From AP-15 sp963846635 (GTDB taxonomy: Bacteria > Pseudomonadota > Alphaproteobacteria > ATCC43930 > CGMCC-115725), in NCBI GenBank assembly GCA_963846635.1, contig CAWJXM010000005.1, positions 1 to 64,000 of the forward strand: a stretch of 64,000 nt of DNA, read 5' to 3'. Positions 61,758-64,000 of the stretch are shown here, piece after piece. The translations under genes were made by a program, and so were the position numbers. Within the stretch, counting starts at the first letter, position 1, and each line of letters starts with the position of its first letter. The notes below the pieces were generated by a model, which saw only the letters and a program-made list of their open reading frames with translations, searched no databases and was not told where the DNA came from.

Positions 61758-63909
61758 TCAGGCTCCTACCTTGGCCACTTCCGGCGCCCGGGCTGGCTCC
61801 ACGCGTTTGTTGCCCAAATCTTCGCCAGTCTGCTGATCGACTTGGCGCATGCTAAGTTTGACCTTGCCGCGGTCGTCGAAGCCCAGCACCTTGACCTTGA
61901 CGTTGTCGCCGATCTTGACCACGTCCCCGACCTTGCCAACGCGGTGCGGAGCCAGTTCACTGATGTGAACGAGCCCGTCACGCGACCCGAGGAAATTGAC
62001 GAAGGCCCCGAAATCAACCGTTTTCACAACCTTGCCATTGTAAATCGCCCCCAGTTCCGGCTCGGCGACGATACCGCGAATCCAATCGATCGCGGCCTGA
62101 GCGGCATTGCCGTCCGAGGCTGCCACCTTGATGGTGCCATCGTCGTCGATATCGACCTTCGCGCCGGTGGTTTCGGTGATCTCGCGAATGACCTTGCCGC
62201 CAGAACCGATGACGTCGCGGATCTTCTCCTTCGGTATCGTGAGGGTGGTAATCCGCGGAGCATTGTCGCTGACCTCGCCCCGGGCCCCAGTCAACGCTTT
62301 CGCCATCTCGCCGAGAATGTGAACGCGCCCCTCGCGCGCCTGGGACAGCGCTACGCGCATAATTTCCTCGGTGACCGAGGTGATCTTGATGTCCATCTGC
62401 AGCGCGGTAACACCTTTTTCGGTGCCCGCGACCTTGAAGTCCATATCGCCTAAATGGTCCTCGTCGCCAAGAATGTCGGAAAGCACGACGAAACCATCGG
62501 GCTCTTTGATCAGTCCCATGGCGATACCGGCGACCGGCCGCGGCAGCGGCACCCCCGCATCCATCAGCGCCAGCGAGGCGCCACATACCGAGGCCATAGA
62601 CGAGGAGCCGTTTGAACTCGGTGATCTCGGAAACGACGCGGATCGTGTAAGGGAAGCTCTCCTTCGACGGCAATAACGGATGAATTGCCCGCCAAGCAAG
62701 CTTGCCGTGACCGATCTCGCGCCTACCGGGAGATCCAATCCTCCCGGCCTCGCCGGTCGAATAAGGCGGGAAGTTATAGTGCAGCATGAAGTTTTCGCGG
62801 TATTCGCCTTCCAAGGCGTCGATCACCTGCTCGTCCTGGCCGGTTCCGAGCGTCGCCACCGCCAAGGCCTGGGTCTCGCCGCGGGTGAACAATGCCGAGC
62901 CGTGGGCCCGCGGCAGAATGCCGACCTCCGCTGCGATGGGCCTGATCGCGCGCGCGTTGCGGCCATCAATGCGGTTGCTGCCGCGCACAATCGCGCCGCG
63001 CACAATCTCTTTCTCCAGGTCCTTGAAAATCTTCAAGGCGAGAGCGCGTTGCTCTTCGTCGGCAAATAACTCGCTCGCTTGTGCCTTGGCGGCATCAAGA
63101 CGGTTGCTGCGGTCCTGTTTGCCGTGCTCGCGATAAGCGGCCTCGATCAGAGGGCCAATTGTCTCGCGCAACCGCGCTTCAATTTCGTCGTGTTCCGGTG
63201 ACGGCGGCGGTAGGTCCCACGGTTCGCGCGCGCAAGTTTCGGCCAGATCGATGATCGCCTGGATCACCGGCTGGAATTCGCGATGTCCAAATGTTACAGC
63301 ACCCAACATCAGGTCTTCGGAAAGCTCGCGCGCCTCCGACTCGACCATCAGCACGCCGTCGGCAGTGCCGGCCACGACGAGATCGAGCTCAGATCGCGGC
63401 AGTTCGGCGAGGGTCGGGTTTAGGACATATTTACCGTCGATATAGGCTACCCGGGCGCCGCCGATCGGCCCAAGAAACGGAATACCCGAGATCGTCAGCG
63501 CCGCTGACGCGCCAATCATCGAGATGATATCGGGATCATTTTCCAGGTCGTGACTGAGAACCGTGCAGATGACTTGTGTTTCGTTACGAAAGCCCGGTAC
63601 GAATAGCGGCCGCAGCGGTCGGTCGATAAGCCGAGAGACCAAGGTTTCCCTTTCCGACGGCCGGCCCTCGCGTTTGAAAAAACCACCAGGAATCTTGCCG
63701 GCTGCAAAGGTCTTTTCCTGGTAATTGACAGTCAACGGAAAAAAGTCTTGACCCGGTTTGACATTTTTCATGGCAACGGCGGTGCACAGCACGGTGGTCT
63801 CGCCATAAGTGGCGAGAACTGCGCCGTCAGCCTGGCGCGCGAGCTTTCCGGTTTCGAGCACCAAGCGGCGCCCTCCCCAGGTCAGCTCCTTACGATAAAC
63901 ATGGAACAT
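61758..63909 (-). CDS. pnp: Polynucleotide phosphorylase (one-base shift in the middle)
   Basis: About 717 residues repaired, family length about 710. Start MFHVYRKELTWGGRRLVLET, first RNase PH domain SRLIDRPLRPLFVPGFRNET, helical domain, second RNase PH domain ARAIRPIAAEVGILPRAHGS and LHYNFPPYSTGEAGRIGSPG. Near 62616 one extra base interrupts the conserved [20 protein letters not shown]. The other frame then carries GGVPLPRPVAG-type text, MGLIKEPDGFVVLSDILGDE, DHLGDMDFKVAGT, the KH motif VIGSGGKVIREI and the S1 domain FGAFVNFLGSRDGLVHISEL. It degrades RNA 3' to 5' phosphorolytically. The core gene is almost certainly intact in the cell. Confidence 0.95.
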
Positions 63910-63925
63910 TCTTCAGCATCCTTTT

Positions 63926-63962
63926 GAAAAAACCGCCAAGCCGAGCGTCTTCGCGTCGGCTT
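63926..63962 (-). terminator. Intrinsic terminator upstream of pnp
   Basis: On the minus strand AAGCCGACGCGAAGACGCTC GGCTT forms a stem (AAGCCGA/TCGGCTT with an inner GCG/CGC) followed by GGCGG and TTTTTT (63932-63927). It lies just before pnp, whose AAGGA ribosome-binding site follows at about 63917-63921. In related genomes rpsO precedes pnp, so this is probably the rpsO terminator, partially read through into pnp; rpsO itself lies outside the window. Confidence 0.75.
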
Positions 63963-64000
63963 GTGCTGCGCCCATAACACTTCTGTTGCTAGCGACGCAG

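Overview
The window is a GC-rich chromosomal stretch from an alphaproteobacterium. Gene content points to a Rhodospirillales/Rhizobiales-type genome: a suf operon led by an Rrf2-type regulator, an Irr-like Fur protein, HdaA, an aa3-type CoxIV-like peptide, and the block purN / DUF2066 / CDP-alcohol phosphatidyltransferase / hdaA / sixA / ppk1 / ppx / rnd. The genus cannot be named from the sequence.

Layout. 1-720 is the end of an IS66-family element cut by the window edge. 880-1881 is a quinone oxidoreductase. 2661-9337 (minus strand) is a complete Fe-S assembly operon in the order regulator, sufB, a small coiled-coil gene, sufC, sufD, sufS, sufU, sufT, with a candidate promoter and operator in front of the regulator. 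9464-14332 holds a glycogen-debranching-type hydrolase and a two-component pair. 14333-20855 mixes small unknowns, a decayed HNH endonuclease, a flavin monooxygenase, a coupled hydrolase/luciferase-like pair and an Mrr-type nuclease. 21018-22355 is an IS110-family (IS1111 group) element inserted in a dispersed palindromic repeat. 22360-31408 carries lipoproteins, an amidohydrolase, an MHS transporter, two tandem cysteine-nucleophile hydrolases and gluconokinase. 31409-35904 holds an OprB porin remnant, a CHASE3/PAS sensor kinase and a Tat-exported solute-binding protein. 36099-37312 is an ISAs1-family element with a perfect 10-bp target duplication. 37378-42149 is the glycine-cleavage operon gcvT-gcvH-gcvPA-gcvPB behind a tandem glycine riboswitch. 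42232-52192 is the housekeeping block with the polyphosphate genes. 52303-55018 carries a TauD-type dioxygenase, a TPR protein and Irr. 55215-59018 is an NHL / DUF1501 / DUF1800 operon behind a good promoter. 59461-63909 holds a nitronate-monooxygenase-like protein, a glycerophosphodiesterase and pnp.

Two cross-cutting themes. First, dispersed palindromic repeats of at least three kinds lie between genes, inside operons, inside the riboswitch, and as the insertion target of the IS110-type element. The right half of that target site is complementary to 9 nt in the 3' non-coding region of the element, as expected for a bridge RNA guide. Second, many genes carry single-base shifts (sufT, sufB twice, debranching enzyme, response regulator, lipoprotein, gntK, sensor kinase twice, gcvT, pnp). 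Because several are normally essential and otherwise well conserved, base-calling errors in the assembly are the simplest explanation for most of them. The HNH gene and the OprB fragment look like true decay.
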